From Bosea sp. RAC05 (GTDB lineage Bacteria > Pseudomonadota > Alphaproteobacteria > Rhizobiales > Beijerinckiaceae): a DNA stretch of 64,000 nt. Below the pieces are notes generated by a model. That model was not told where the DNA came from, did not search any database, and saw only the letters and a list, made by a program, of their open reading frames with translations. The stretch covers positions 371,501 through 435,500 of the forward strand of contig NZ_CP016464.1 in NCBI RefSeq assembly GCF_001713455.1, in the 5' to 3' direction. The first letter of the stretch is position 1, and every line of letters starts with the position of its first letter. The translations under genes and the position numbers were made by a program. Of this stretch, positions 44,394-55,230 are shown piece after piece.

Positions 44394-46287
44394 GCGCACC
44401 ATTCTCCGGCAGCGGCGCGCGACGCCGCGCCAGGCCATGCGCCGTCTTGTTCCAGGCGAAACGGCGCGCGCGGTATTCGTGCAGCGCCATCCAGGCCGCG
44501 ACGCAGACCAGCCCGTAATAGAGCGGCAGCAACGGGAGCAGCAGCAGGAGCTTCGGTGAACCGCGCCGCAGCGCCCCCAGCGCCGGCGGCAGGAACAGCG
44601 CCACCGCGCCGAACAGCCAGACGCCGACGGCGAGCGCCGAGGTGACGCTGCCGAAGACATGCGTGGGCGCCAGGAGCGAGCCCTCGCGCCAGGCCAGGAA
44701 AGCCGCGATCGCAAAGACCGGATAGGCCAGCGCGGTGACGACGGTGCCGAGCCCGAGCGAGAGGAACGCGAAGGTGGCCGGCAGCCCCGCCTCGCGCAGC
44801 ACCGTCACTGGCGCGCGCGAGTGCGTCACCAGCGTTTGCATGTAGCCCTTGATCCAGCGGGCGCGCTGCTTCAGCCAGGCCCGCAACGTCAGCGGGGCCT
44901 CCTCCCGCGTCTGCGAGGGCAGGTCGCCCATGCGGTAGCCGGCCCGCGCCAGCCTGACGCCGAGATCGGCATCCTCGGTCACATTCCACGCATCCCACCC
45001 GCCCACGGCCCGCAGCGCGCGCGTGCGGAAATGGTTGGAGGTGCCGCCCAGCATGATCGGCAGGCCCGCCCGCAGCAGCCCGGGGTTCAGCACCTCGAAC
45101 AGCCCGGCATATTCCAGCGCGAACAGGGCCGGCAGCAGGCCCTCCTCCGGATGGTCGATCACCAGCCGCGCCTGGAGGCAGGCGAGATCCTCCGGCGCGC
45201 GCAGGAAGCGCGCCGCCGCCATGCGCAGCTGCTGCGGATCGGGAATGTCCTCGGCGTCGAAGATCGTGAACAGCGTGCCGCGGGCCTCGATCAAGGCGAG
45301 GTTCAGCGCCCGCGGCTTGGTCCGCGGTTCCCCGGGCGGCACGATCGTGACCTCAATCTGCGGCGGCAGGGGCAGCCGCGAGAGCGCACTCTGCATGCCC
45401 GTGTCATCGGCCTCGATCAGCAGGCGGATGTCGAGCTTCGCCGGCGGATAGTCGAGCTGGTGGAGGGCGCCGAGCATCTGCTCCAGCACCCTTTCCTCGC
45501 GGTAGAGCGGGATCGCGACGCTGTAGACCGGCAGCCGGCTGTCGTCGACGCGCCAGCGATGCTGACGCCAGAGATCGGGCAGCGGCTGCTCGATCGCTGC
45601 CCCGAGCCGCAGCAGGATCAACCCGAGGAACAGCGGCCCCAGCAGCAGCGCGACCGCAAAGAAGGTCTCGATCGGCGCGACCACGGCGCCTGCGAGCGCG
45701 GCGGCTGCGGCCAGAGCGGCCGCAATGCGCTGGCCGCGGCTGGAGCCGGTGCGGGCGCTGTCGCGGGCGAGGCCCGGCAGATCGCGATTGGCGGCGCGCA
45801 GCGCGAGCCTCTCGGCATTGGCGTCGCGCAAGGCCGCACTGAAGCGCCGCGGCGTCACCACGGCGACGTCGTCGCGCCGGCGCGGCCCGGCCTCCAGCAT
45901 GGCGCGCAGAGCCGGTCCCTCGGGAGCCAGGATGAAGCGGAGGCGGCCGAAGGGCTCGTCGAGAACGGGCGCGATGCCGCCGCGCAGGATCGCCGCATGC
46001 TCGCCGCCCGGGCGCAGGGCGAAGCGGCCGGCCTGGAAGGGCAGGCCGAGCTCGGCCGCCAGCGCGCGGTAGAAGCCTTCCTCGTCGATCAGCCCGCGGG
46101 CGAGAACCTCGCGGGCGGGCTCGGTCCGGTCGCGTTCGGCGCGTCGCGCCACCGTGGCGAGATCGGCCGGCGCGACGCCGTGGCGCGCGAGAAAAGCGAT
46201 CTCGACCGGCAGCCCGGCCGAGGCCGGCGCCGGCAACTCCGGATGTCTGTCGTGACCGCTGCCCCCCACCGGCCCGGCTCCGCCCAA
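44338..46287 (-). CDS. Membrane glycosyltransferase family 2 protein with MshEN-like N-terminal domain
   Basis: 649 residues. The N-terminus (about 25-85, FLARHGVAPADLATVARRAE and LIDEEGFYRALAAELGLPF) resembles the N-terminal domain of GspE/MshE proteins, a cyclic-di-GMP-binding fold in some. Two membrane segments follow (about 190-230). Then a GT2 catalytic domain with SVAIPLYREERVLEQML, FDAEDIPDPQQLRMA, TEDADLGVRLARAG and KQRARWIKGY (the QxxRW-like site), and a C-terminal membrane cluster. It probably polymerises or decorates a surface polysaccharide. A TTG at 46287 is the longest start; a later GTG (46269) is possible. Confidence 0.82.
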   Translation of the reverse strand: MGGAGPVGGSGHDRHPELPAPASAGLPVEIAFLARHGVAPADLATVARRAERDRTEPAREVLARGLIDEEGFYRALAAELGLPFQAGRFALRPGGEHAAILRGGIAPVLDEPFGRLRFILAPEGPALRAMLEAGPRRRDDVAVVTPRRFSAALRDANAERLALRAANRDLPGLARDSARTGSSRGQRIAAALAAAAALAGAVVAPIETFFAVALLLGPLFLGLILLRLGAAIEQPLPDLWRQHRWRVDDSRLPVYSVAIPLYREERVLEQMLGALHQLDYPPAKLDIRLLIEADDTGMQSALSRLPLPPQIEVTIVPPGEPRTKPRALNLALIEARGTLFTIFDAEDIPDPQQLRMAAARFLRAPEDLACLQARLVIDHPEEGLLPALFALEYAGLFEVLNPGLLRAGLPIMLGGTSNHFRTRALRAVGGWDAWNVTEDADLGVRLARAGYRMGDLPSQTREEAPLTLRAWLKQRARWIKGYMQTLVTHSRAPVTVLREAGLPATFAFLSLGLGTVVTALAYPVFAIAAFLAWREGSLLAPTHVFGSVTSALAVGVWLFGAVALFLPPALGALRRGSPKLLLLLPLLPLYYGLVCVAAWMALHEYRARRFAWNKTAHGLARRRAPLPENGAPTGDEAIPAPPAPAAARC

Positions 46288-46401
46288 CGCAACGACGAGA
46301 CTGTCCCGGGCCGGAAGGGCCGGGACAACCCATGGTTGCCGGATCGGGGCGATGAGTCGAGGGGGTGGTCGCGATTTTCCCGCCGAAGCGGGCGTTTTCG
46401 C

Positions 46402-47615
<1,214 letters not shown>

Positions 47616-47619
<4 letters not shown>

Positions 47620-48302
47620 GTCCGGCCTGCCTCTGTTGTTGCGGCCGCCGCGGCGCGGGCCGCGACGACGAAATCCCTGATCCGCTCGACATCCTTGACG
47701 CCGGGCGCCCGCTCCACCCCGGAGGAGACGTCGACACCCCAGGGCCGTGCCATCGCGATGGCCTGCGCGACATTCGCCGGATCGAGCCCGCCCGATAGCA
47801 TGAAGGGCGAAGTCCGGTCGAGCGCCGCCAGGATCGACCAGTCGAAGGCGCGCCCGTGCCCGCCGGGATAGGCGGCGTCCTTCGGCGGCTTGGCGTCGAG
47901 CAGGATGCGGTCCGCGATGCCGTCATAGGCAGCGAAGGCGGCGAGATCGTGCCGGTCAGCGACGCCGAGCGCCTTGATCGCGCGCAGCCCGGTCGCGGCC
48001 CTGAGGGCGCGCACCGCCTCGGGCGTCTCGCGACCATGCAGCTGCAGCCAGTCCGGCCGGACGGCCTCGACGAGTTCCGTCACCTCGCCGATGGCGCGGT
48101 CGACGATCAGCGCGACGATCTCGGCACGGCCGCGCGCCCGTGCGGCCAGCACCGCCGCCTCTTTCGGCGGCACGAAGCGCGGGCTCTTCGGATGGAAGAC
48201 GAGGCCGACCATCTCGACCCCGGCCGCCAGCGCGGCCTCCAGCGTCTCGGGCGTCGAGAGGCCGCAGATCTTGATGGTGAGGGGCTGCGCGGGGACGGAC
48301 AT
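47616..48302 (-). CDS. trpF: Phosphoribosylanthranilate isomerase
   Basis: Converts phosphoribosylanthranilate to CdRP in tryptophan synthesis. 228 residues, TIM barrel. The catalytic cysteine is in [10 protein letters not shown] (about 11-20), the aspartate in ILLDAKPPK (about 134), and the phosphate-binding loop is [14 protein letters not shown] (about 172-185). The ATG at 48302 gives the standard N-terminus; the frame is open far upstream into the divergent promoter. Confidence 0.93.
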
Positions 48303-48345
48303 CCGCCCGGCTTTACACGAAGGTGATCGCCGCCGCACTTGCGAC

Positions 48346-49725
48346 ATGATGACGGGCGAAGCAATGCTGGCGTGGCCAGGCGGTGCCGGCGGAGCGAAGC
48401 GGCGACAGGGCGGGCGGACTCGATTGTTCGGCAAGGGGCGGCGCGGTTTCACCATTCTCGCGGGGCTGCTGGCGCTGGCCGGCATCACTGCGGCCGTCTT
48501 CTATGTCGCCAGCCAGCCGCGGACGCTGCGTCTCGCCGTCGGCCCGCTCGGCTCCGAGGATGCCCGCATGGCTGCGGGCTTCGTCCAGGGCCTGAACCGC
48601 GAGAAGGCCCAGATCCGCCTCAGGCTGATCCTGACCGAGGGCTCCGAGGAAAGCGCGCGCAAGGTCGATGCCGGCGATGCCGAGCTCGCCATCGTCCGGC
48701 CCGACATCGCCCTGCCGGCCAAGGCGGATACCGCGCTGATCACCCGCCGCTCCTTCCCCTTCCTGATCACGGACAAGGAGAGCGCGATCGGGCGCATCGC
48801 CGATCTGCGCGGCAAGCGCGTCGGCGTTGTGCGCAACCCGCCGGGCAACATCGCCCTGCTCAAGCTCGTGCTGGCCCAGTACGAGGTCGGGCCGGAGGAT
48901 GTGCAGATCGTCGAGCTGACGCCGGACGAAATCGTGCCCGCGGCGAAGGAGCGGCGCATCGATGCCTTTTTCACCGTCAACGCGGTCGGCGCGCGGGCCG
49001 GCGGGGACGGGGCCGGGCGCCTGCGCACGGCCTGGGGGGAGGATCCGGTCCTGATCCCGATCCGCGAGGCGGATGCGCTGGCGGCCCGCATCCGCACCAT
49101 CGAGACCGGCGAGATCGTGCGCGGAGCGCTCGGCGGCGACCCGCCGCGCCCGTCGGAGAACCTGCCGACCATCGCCATCACCTCGCGTCTCGTCGCTTCC
49201 CAGGATCTCGACGACGACGTCGTCGGCAATCTGGTCAGCGCGCTGCTGGGGCTGCGCGTGACGCTCGCAGCCGAACTACCACAGATCCAGGGGCTGGAAA
49301 CGCCGGCCACCGACAAGGATGCGCCGCTGCCGGTCCATAGTGGCGCGGCCGCCTTCATCGATGGCGAGCAGAAGACCTTCTTCGAGCGCTATGGCGACTG
49401 GTTCTATCTCGGCGTGATGGCGCTCTCGCTGCTGGGCACCGGCGCGGCCGGCCTGCTCGGGCGCGAGAGCGCGGCCCGGCGCCGGCAGGCGATGCTGGGG
49501 CTCGACCGGCTGCTGGCGATCCTGCCGCAGATCCGCGCCACCACGGATGTCGAGGCGCTCGACCGCTACAGGGCCCAGGCCGACGCGATCCTGCTCGAGG
49601 TCCTCGGTGATTTCGGGCAGGGCAATCTCGATTCCTCGGCCATCGCCGCCTATCGCCTGGTCTTCGATCAGGTCAGCCGCGCCGTGGTCGAGGCCAAGAT
49701 CAGGTCGGCCTCCGTCCAGATCTGA
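48346..49725 (+). CDS. TAXI-type solute-binding protein with membrane anchors at both ends
   Basis: 459 residues (ATG 48346; 48349 and 48364 possible). An N-terminal membrane segment (about 37-56) is followed by a TAXI/NMT1-like periplasmic binding domain: LRLAVGPLGSEDARMAAGF, AELAIVRPDIALPAKADTAL, RGKRVGVVRNPPGNIALLK and DAFFTVNAVGARAG. A second membrane segment lies at about 350-370 (FYLGVMALSLLGTGAAGLLG), leaving a cytoplasmic tail of about 85 residues. No TRAP membrane subunit is adjacent, so it may be a sensor or scaffold rather than a transporter part. It is divergent from trpF. Confidence 0.72.
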   Translation: MMTGEAMLAWPGGAGGAKRRQGGRTRLFGKGRRGFTILAGLLALAGITAAVFYVASQPRTLRLAVGPLGSEDARMAAGFVQGLNREKAQIRLRLILTEGSEESARKVDAGDAELAIVRPDIALPAKADTALITRRSFPFLITDKESAIGRIADLRGKRVGVVRNPPGNIALLKLVLAQYEVGPEDVQIVELTPDEIVPAAKERRIDAFFTVNAVGARAGGDGAGRLRTAWGEDPVLIPIREADALAARIRTIETGEIVRGALGGDPPRPSENLPTIAITSRLVASQDLDDDVVGNLVSALLGLRVTLAAELPQIQGLETPATDKDAPLPVHSGAAAFIDGEQKTFFERYGDWFYLGVMALSLLGTGAAGLLGRESAARRRQAMLGLDRLLAILPQIRATTDVEALDRYRAQADAILLEVLGDFGQGNLDSSAIAAYRLVFDQVSRAVVEAKIRSASVQI

Positions 49726-49786
49726 GCGCGTCGCGCGGAGCAGTGATTCACCCTGCGCCCGGCTGTCGGGCCGTTCGTGGTTGCTC

Positions 49787-49804
49787 AAACGTCCGTCAAC
49801 GTTT
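49787..49804. promoter_or_regulatory. 18-bp dyad upstream of typA
   Basis: AAACGT and ACGTTT arms separated by six bases, about 100 bases before typA. It may be an operator; no regulator is indicated. Confidence 0.25.
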
Positions 49805-49901
49805 ATGTGCAGCGCAGCGAATTCCAGTTTCCTCGAGACGGGCTGCGCCGGCAGGGCTTTGATCCTCGCCGGCTTGTGGCCATGACAAAGGCCCTTCCCG
49901 C

Positions 49902-51725
<1,824 letters not shown>

Positions 51726-51747
51726 ACCGGCCGCTCCTGACGAATCC

Positions 51748-51775
51748 GAAGGGCGGGCCGGAAGGCCCGCCCTTC
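51748..51775. terminator. Bidirectional terminator between typA and the Usp gene
   Basis: Perfect 12-bp stem GAAGGGCGGGCC / GGCCCGCCCTTC with a GGAA loop, between convergent genes. Confidence 0.85.
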
Positions 51776-51801
51776 ATCGTTTCGGGTGGGAGCTGCCGCG
51801 C

Positions 51802-52641
51802 TCAGTGGCTCATCAGGATCGGCAGCGTGCATTCGTGCAGCAGCGATTGCGTCACGCCGCCGAGCAGCCATTCGCGCAGGCGCGAGTGCTTGTAGGCGCC
51901 GCAGACGATGAGATCGGCCGCGAAGCCGGCGGCCGCCTGGCGGATCTCGGTGGCGACGTCGGCTTCACCCAGCGCGATGTTGCGCACGCTCACCTTGATC
52001 CCGTGCCGCGCCAGATGCGGGGCGAGGTCGGTGCCGGGCAACAGGCCGGCGAGATCCTTCTCGCCGGTGACGGTCACGATCTCGACCTCCTCGGCCTCCT
52101 GGAGGAAGGGCAGGGCGTCCGCGACGGCGCGGGCCGCCGAAGCGCCGCCGTCCCAGGCGATCACGATGCGCCTGGCGGCGTAGCGCTCGCTGCCCGGCGG
52201 CACGATCAGGACCGGGCGGCCGCTGTCGAACAGGGCCGCCTCGATCAGCCCGCGGTCGCGCTGGACCGGATCGGTCTCCATGTCGAGCACCGTGACGTCG
52301 TGCACGCGGGCATGGGCGAGCAGCCGGTCGCACAGGCTGGCGAAGACGAGGGACGGGGTCTCGACGGTGCAGACGACGCCGGCGAGGTCGGCCCGGCCCT
52401 TGGACTGTTCGGCGAAGGCCTCGGCCAGCTCCTTGATGCGGCGGTTTTCATGCGCGATCAGCTCGGCACCGAAGGCACCGACCAGCGATCCCGGCACCGC
52501 ATAGCGCATCGAGGCGGCCTCCAGGGTCAGATGAGCGTCGGCGGCCTGCGACAGCGAGATCGCATAGGCGACGGCCGAGCTGTGATTGCCGCGTCCGTCC
52601 TCGGTAAAGCCGACGAGAACGCTCTTGATCGAGAGGGGCAT
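51802..52641 (-). CDS. Universal stress protein (tandem UspA-like)
   Basis: Cytoplasmic protein of 279 residues made of two UspA-like halves. The second half has RRIVIAWDGGASAARAVADA (about 155-174), with the C-terminal nucleotide motif reading CGAYKHSRLREWLLGGVTQ. The second glycine of the usual G-x2-G-x9-G(S/T) is lysine here, which may weaken ATP binding. It is divergent from the 134-residue unknown gene, with a FixK/FNR-type box between them, and is closely related to the Usp at 53209. Confidence 0.88.
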   Translation of the reverse strand: MPLSIKSVLVGFTEDGRGNHSSAVAYAISLSQAADAHLTLEAASMRYAVPGSLVGAFGAELIAHENRRIKELAEAFAEQSKGRADLAGVVCTVETPSLVFASLCDRLLAHARVHDVTVLDMETDPVQRDRGLIEAALFDSGRPVLIVPPGSERYAARRIVIAWDGGASAARAVADALPFLQEAEEVEIVTVTGEKDLAGLLPGTDLAPHLARHGIKVSVRNIALGEADVATEIRQAAAGFAADLIVCGAYKHSRLREWLLGGVTQSLLHECTLPILMSH

Positions 52642-52700
52642 GGCGGATCCTCCAGGGGGTTGATGTTGCCGACAGCTTGCCCGAATGCGCGGCCGAACCC

Positions 52701-52714
52701 TTGCGCTGGATCAA
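52701..52714. promoter_or_regulatory. FixK/FNR-type box between divergent stress genes
   Basis: TTGCGCTGGATCAA fits the rhizobial FixK2 pattern TTG(A/C)-N6-(T/G)CAA exactly; the right half also fits FNR. It sits 60 bases from the Usp start and 62 from the unknown gene start, so it could activate either or both under low oxygen. Confidence 0.5.
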
Positions 52715-52775
52715 TCCTTCGCGCTCCGATTAGTGGAACAGTGCCCTCGTCGGCGATCGACGGAGGAATGGCACC

Positions 52776-53180
52776 ATGCTTCAGCGCATCTCGCTTCATC
52801 TGGGGCGCACCCCGGCGCAGCCCGAAGGCAGCAGCCGCGACGGCTACGAGATCACCGCCCCGCTCGATGCCGAGGGCAGGCTCGTCGCGCAGGAATGGCA
52901 GGCGTCCCGCGACAAATGCCGCGTGCGGCGTTTCCGTCCCGGCGAGCCCGACCGCCATGGCTGGCTCCTGCACCGGGCCGGCGGCGAGGGCGGCGCGAAC
53001 TGGGGCATCGACTATGACGATGCCTCCAGCGAGGACGACGAGTTCGGCTACAAGCTGGACCGGCATCGCTTCCAGCTGGGGGAATATGTCTCGATCCGCG
53101 AGCAGGATGGCGACTTCCTGCCCTACCGGGTCGTCACCATTCGGCCAGTCGGGGCGTCGGCGGCAGCCGACGCGTCCTGA
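52776..53180 (+). CDS. Conserved hypothetical protein between two Usp genes
   Basis: 134 residues, no membrane segment or signal peptide. Basic and aromatic N-terminal half (ITAPLDAEGRLVAQEWQASR, RVRRFRPGEPDRHGWLLHR), an acidic middle (DYDDASSEDDEFGYKLDRH) and GEYVSIREQDGDFLPYRVVT. GGAGGA eight bases before the ATG at 52776. I do not recognise the family. The position between two Usp genes and behind a FixK-type box suggests a low-oxygen or stress role. Confidence 0.65.
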   Translation: MLQRISLHLGRTPAQPEGSSRDGYEITAPLDAEGRLVAQEWQASRDKCRVRRFRPGEPDRHGWLLHRAGGEGGANWGIDYDDASSEDDEFGYKLDRHRFQLGEYVSIREQDGDFLPYRVVTIRPVGASAAADAS

Positions 53181-53208
53181 AGCCGCGTCGCCACGGAGAT
53201 CGAAAGCC

Positions 53209-54054
53209 ATGTCGACCCCGCTCATGACGGCCCAGCCCCTGGGTATCGGCACGCTGCTCGTGCCGGTGCATCTCGGGGCCGGATGCGAACACACGATCCA
53301 CTTCGCGGCCAGGCTGGCGAAGGCTCTCTCCTGTCGCCTGATCGGTCTTGGTGCCGACCAGATCGAGCTGCCCTATTACGGGGACAGCGCGGGCATGGTC
53401 GATGCCGTGGTGGTCGAGAACGGCCGTGCGGTCCTGCTCGAGGATCTGGCGAAGGCGGAAGCGCTCTTCCGCAGTGCGGCCGACGGCGTCGCGCACGAAT
53501 GGCGCAGCGCGATCGAGCAGACCCGCGCGTTCCTCCTGACCCAGTCGCGCGCGGCCGATCTCGTCGTCCTCGCACGGCAGGGACCGGGTGATCCGCCACT
53601 GGGGCGGATGGGCGTGGCGCCCGGCGACATCGTCATGGAGCTGGGGCGGCCGATCCTGGTGGTGCCGCCGGGTATCGGGACCCTGGCGGCGCGCAGCGTG
53701 GTGGTGGCCTGGAAGGACACGCGCGAATCGCGACGCGCCCTGCAGGACGCGCTGCCCTTCCTGGTCCGGGCGGAGATGGTCTCCGTGATCGCGGTCGGTG
53801 CCGATCCCGACGACGACGGCGCCCAGGACGCCTGCGGCTATCTCGCGCAATACGGCATCGCCGCCCGCGCGGTGCTGCGGCCGAGGAGCGCCGGCTCGAT
53901 CGTCGGGGAGATCACAGATCTGGTCCGGCATCAGGGGGCGGATCTGATCGTCGCGGGGGCCTATGGGCATAGCCGCCTGCGCGAATGGATCTTCGGCGGC
54001 GTCACCCAGGAGCTGATCCAGGCCACGCCGGTCTGCTGCCTGATGTCCCACTGA
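53209..54054 (+). CDS. Universal stress protein (tandem UspA-like)
   Basis: 281 residues with two UspA-like halves: LGIGTLLVPVHLGAGCEHT at the N-terminus and RSVVVAWKDTRESRRALQDA at about 155. The C-terminal motif is AGAYGHSRLREWIFGGVTQE, with the canonical glycine that the 51802 paralogue lacks. It follows the unknown gene by 28 bases on the same strand, so the two are probably co-transcribed. Confidence 0.88.
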   Translation: MSTPLMTAQPLGIGTLLVPVHLGAGCEHTIHFAARLAKALSCRLIGLGADQIELPYYGDSAGMVDAVVVENGRAVLLEDLAKAEALFRSAADGVAHEWRSAIEQTRAFLLTQSRAADLVVLARQGPGDPPLGRMGVAPGDIVMELGRPILVVPPGIGTLAARSVVVAWKDTRESRRALQDALPFLVRAEMVSVIAVGADPDDDGAQDACGYLAQYGIAARAVLRPRSAGSIVGEITDLVRHQGADLIVAGAYGHSRLREWIFGGVTQELIQATPVCCLMSH

Positions 54055-54156
54055 ACGCCCCGTCTTGCGTTGGGCGCAGCGGTGCAGGCCTCGCTGCGCC
54101 CTTGTGACGGCCAGCCGGCTCTGGTCCTCTGGGCTCTTCCCGATCAGGAGAGCCCC

Positions 54157-55089
54157 ATGCAGTTCCGAAATCTCGGCCGCTCTGGCCTGCGCGTCTCCCT
54201 CGTCGGCCTCGGCTGCAACAATTTCGGCGGCCGGATCGACGATGCCGCGGCCGCCCGGGTGGTCGATGCCGCGATCGAGCATGGCATCACCCTGTTCGAC
54301 ACCGCCGACATCTATGGCGAGAAGGCGGGCTCGGAGCGTGTGCTCGGCGAGGTCTTGGGCGCGCGCCGCAAGGACATCGTGCTGGCCTCGAAGTTCGGCA
54401 TGACCATGTTCCACGGTGGGCAGGGTGGCTCGCGCCGCTACATCCTCAGCGCCGTCGAGGAGTCCTTGACGCGGCTGAAGACCGACTGGATCGACCTCTA
54501 CCAGTTCCACATGCCCGACCCGCTGACCCCGATCGACGAGACGCTGCGCGCACTCGAGGATCTCGTGACTGAAGGAAAGGTCCGCTACACCGGCTGCTCC
54601 AACATGCCGGCCTGGCAGGTTGCGGATGCGCACTGGACGGCGCGCGATCTGCGCCTCGCCGGCTTCGCCTCGGCGCAGGACGAATATAGCCTGCTGAAGC
54701 GCGGCGCCGAGAAGGATCTGATCCCCGCGCTTCAGCACTACGGCATGGGCCTGCTGCCCTATTTCCCGCTCGCCAACGGCGCCCTCACGGGCAAGTACAA
54801 GCGCAACGCCCCCATGCCCGACGGCGCGCGCCTGACCAAGCTGCCCGAGCGTGCCGACCAGATCTTCAGCGATGCGAACTGGACGAAGATCGAGGCGCTG
54901 ACCGATTTCTGCCAGGCGCGGGGCCGGACGCCGGTGGAACTCGCCTTCTCCTGGCTCGCCGCCCAGCCGGTCGTCTCCAGCGTCATCGCCGGTGCGACCA
55001 AGCCCGAGCAGATCGCCGCCAATGTGAAGGCGGCCGACTGGGCGCTGACGGTCGACGACCTCGCCGAGATCGACCGGATCACGGTCTAG
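54157..55089 (+). CDS. Aldo/keto reductase
   Basis: NADPH-dependent oxidoreductase of 310 residues, YdjG/YhdN-like. Catalytic tetrad visible: Asp and Tyr in FDTADIYGEKAGSE (about 46-59), Lys in LASKFGMT, His in DLYQFHMPDP. NADP-binding end VVSSVIAGATKPEQIAANV (about 275). ATG at 54157; 29 upstream codons in frame are not family-like. Substrate unknown. Confidence 0.9.
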   Translation: MQFRNLGRSGLRVSLVGLGCNNFGGRIDDAAAARVVDAAIEHGITLFDTADIYGEKAGSERVLGEVLGARRKDIVLASKFGMTMFHGGQGGSRRYILSAVEESLTRLKTDWIDLYQFHMPDPLTPIDETLRALEDLVTEGKVRYTGCSNMPAWQVADAHWTARDLRLAGFASAQDEYSLLKRGAEKDLIPALQHYGMGLLPYFPLANGALTGKYKRNAPMPDGARLTKLPERADQIFSDANWTKIEALTDFCQARGRTPVELAFSWLAAQPVVSSVIAGATKPEQIAANVKAADWALTVDDLAEIDRITV

Positions 55090-55107
55090 GTTTCCTCGGA
55101 ACCACGC

Positions 55108-55203
55108 CGTCATCCCGGACAAGCTGCGCAGCAGCGCCGCTCCGGGATCCATCCTAGAGATCCGGAGCCCTCCGATGGATCCCGGGGCAAGCCCGGGATG
55201 ACG
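55108..55203. repeat. REP-like palindromic element between convergent genes
   Basis: Outer arms CGTCATCCCGG (55108-55118) and CCGGGATGACG (55193-55203); inner arms GGGATCCATC (55144-55153) and GATGGATCCC (55174-55183). Confidence 0.85.
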
Positions 55204-55230
55204 TCGTGATTTTCGGAAATCGCGAGGGCT

